A stretch of 7,364 nucleotides of DNA from Phenylobacterium sp. GTDB lineage: Bacteria; Pseudomonadota; Alphaproteobacteria; Caulobacterales; Caulobacteraceae. The DNA lies in NCBI GenBank assembly GCA_028291285.1, contig JAQGIJ010000109.1, positions 1 through 7,364 on the forward strand. The letters are read 5' to 3'. A program made the position numbers and the translations under genes. Below the pieces are notes generated by a model that was given only the letters and a program-made list of their open reading frames with translations, did not search any database and was not told the origin of the DNA. Positions within the stretch are counted from its first letter, which is position 1. Each line of letters begins with the position of its first letter. Below, one piece after another: positions 6,937 to 7,364 of the stretch.

Positions 6937-6994
6937 CGCACAAAGTGCGGAACATCAGACATTTGCACTTCGGCTCGCATCCGCGATACTGCAC
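6937..6994. promoter_or_regulatory. Candidate PhaR operator array between phaA and phaR
   Basis: An inverted repeat cgcac-aaa-gtgcg lies at 6937-6949. The same aagtgc (6943-6948) is also the inverse of gcactt at 6965-6970. GCAC cores fall at 6938, 6965 and 6991, with spacings of 27 and 26 bases, about 2.5 helix turns. PhaR proteins of Paracoccus and Rhodobacter are known to bind TGC/GCA-rich inverted sites and to repress their own gene. Binding here is inferred. Confidence 0.4.
6963..6990 (+). promoter_or_regulatory. Possible phaR promoter
   Basis: TTGCAC (6963-6968) and GATACT (6985-6990) are 16 bases apart, matching the general bacterial hexamers at 3 and 4 of 6 positions. Both overlap or touch the TGCAC half-sites, the arrangement expected of an autorepressed promoter. 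The predicted start near 6997 would leave a leader of about 45 bases. No equally convincing promoter was found for phaA on the other strand. Confidence 0.3.
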
Positions 6995-7041
6995 CGCGGA
7001 AAGCGGTCGCGGACACGCGGCCGCCCGTTCAAGGATTTCGG

Positions 7042-7364
7042 ATGGCGAACACTCAGGAGACCGGCGGACCCTCAGGCGAGCGCGTCGTCATCAAGAAGTA
7101 CGCGAACCGGCGGCTCTACAACACCGCCTCCTCGAGCTACGTGACGCTCGAGCATCTCTCCGAGATGGTGAAGCAGGGCGTGGACTTCGTGGTCTATGAC
7201 GCCAAGACCAACGAGGACATCACCCGCACGGTGCTGACCCAGATCATCTTCGAAGAGGAGAGCCAGGGTCAGAGCCTGCTGCCGATCCAGTTCCTGCGGC
7301 AGCTGATCGGCTTCTACGGCAACTCCATGCAGGCCTTCCTGCCGAGCTACCTGGAGCTGTCGCT
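7042..7364 (+). CDS. phaR: Polyhydroxyalkanoate synthesis repressor, C-terminus cut off by the window edge
   Basis: The first 107 codons are present. The N-terminal DNA-binding domain of PhaR is unmistakable: IKKYANRRLYNT (17-28), SYVTLEHL (32-39), then FVVYDAKT, EDITR and VLTQII (64-69) with EEE. The polymer-associated segment begins at about 78 (LLPIQFLRQLIGFYG). PhaR binds TGC-rich DNA near phasin and its own genes and is released when it binds nascent polyhydroxybutyrate granules. In several alphaproteobacteria (AniA) it also affects carbon flow and exopolysaccharide. The ATG at 7042 has AAGGA (7031-7035) 6 bases upstream. The first 13 residues are a poorly conserved tail. It diverges from phaA with a 171-base gap holding candidate operator half-sites. 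Confidence 0.96.
   Translation, partial: MANTQETGGPSGERVVIKKYANRRLYNTASSSYVTLEHLSEMVKQGVDFVVYDAKTNEDITRTVLTQIIFEEESQGQSLLPIQFLRQLIGFYGNSMQAFLPSYLELS

Noticed and set aside
6993..7012. Short GC-rich inverted repeats (accgc/gcggt and ccgcg/cgcgg) in the phaR leader
   Set aside because: The stems are 5 bp, compete with each other, and are expected by chance at this GC content.

Overview
The window is about 70% GC with strongly biased third codon positions. It reads as a chromosomal segment of an alphaproteobacterium, most likely Caulobacteraceae (Caulobacter or Phenylobacterium). Three things suggest this: the protein sequences, a Caulobacter-like predicted protein (DUF4908 type), and a promoter in front of gloB that matches the Caulobacter housekeeping -35/-10 pattern. 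I see no mobile element, CRISPR array, tRNA or rRNA. Nearly all of the window is accounted for by eight genes.

Left block, all on the minus strand and read from right to left: a SAM-dependent methyltransferase (2488-3231), a PII signalling protein (2081-2425), a Tat-exported flavin amine oxidase (294-1886), and a secreted cytochrome c cut off by the left edge (1-291). The last two are two bases apart, and the cytochrome's ribosome binding site lies inside the end of the oxidase gene. They look like one redox module: a periplasmic amine dehydrogenase and its haem acceptor, comparable to NicA2/CycN.

Middle: glyoxalase II, gloB (3321-4082), runs on the plus strand and diverges from the methyltransferase. 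The same pairing, gloB beside yafS, is known in E. coli. The 89-base gap holds what look like overlapping, opposed promoters. gloB ends 12 bases from the end of a convergent predicted lipoprotein gene (4095-4868).

Right block: the first two steps of polyhydroxybutyrate synthesis lie on the minus strand, phaA (5695-6870) then phaB (4924-5649), with the predicted lipoprotein next in line. The regulator gene phaR starts divergently at 7042 and is cut off by the right edge. The 171-base phaA/phaR gap carries repeated TGCAC-type half-sites that could be PhaR operators. PhaA joins two acetyl-CoA, PhaB reduces the product to (R)-3-hydroxybutyryl-CoA, and PhaR is expected to tie expression to polymer level. 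The polymerase phaC is not in the window.

Most of the window is ordinary metabolism. The parts most worth a second look are the oxidase/cytochrome pair with its unusual Gly-Cys-Cys flavin-side motif, the conserved gloB/methyltransferase pairing, the PII protein with an altered T-loop and no nitrogen genes beside it, and the candidate PhaR operator array.
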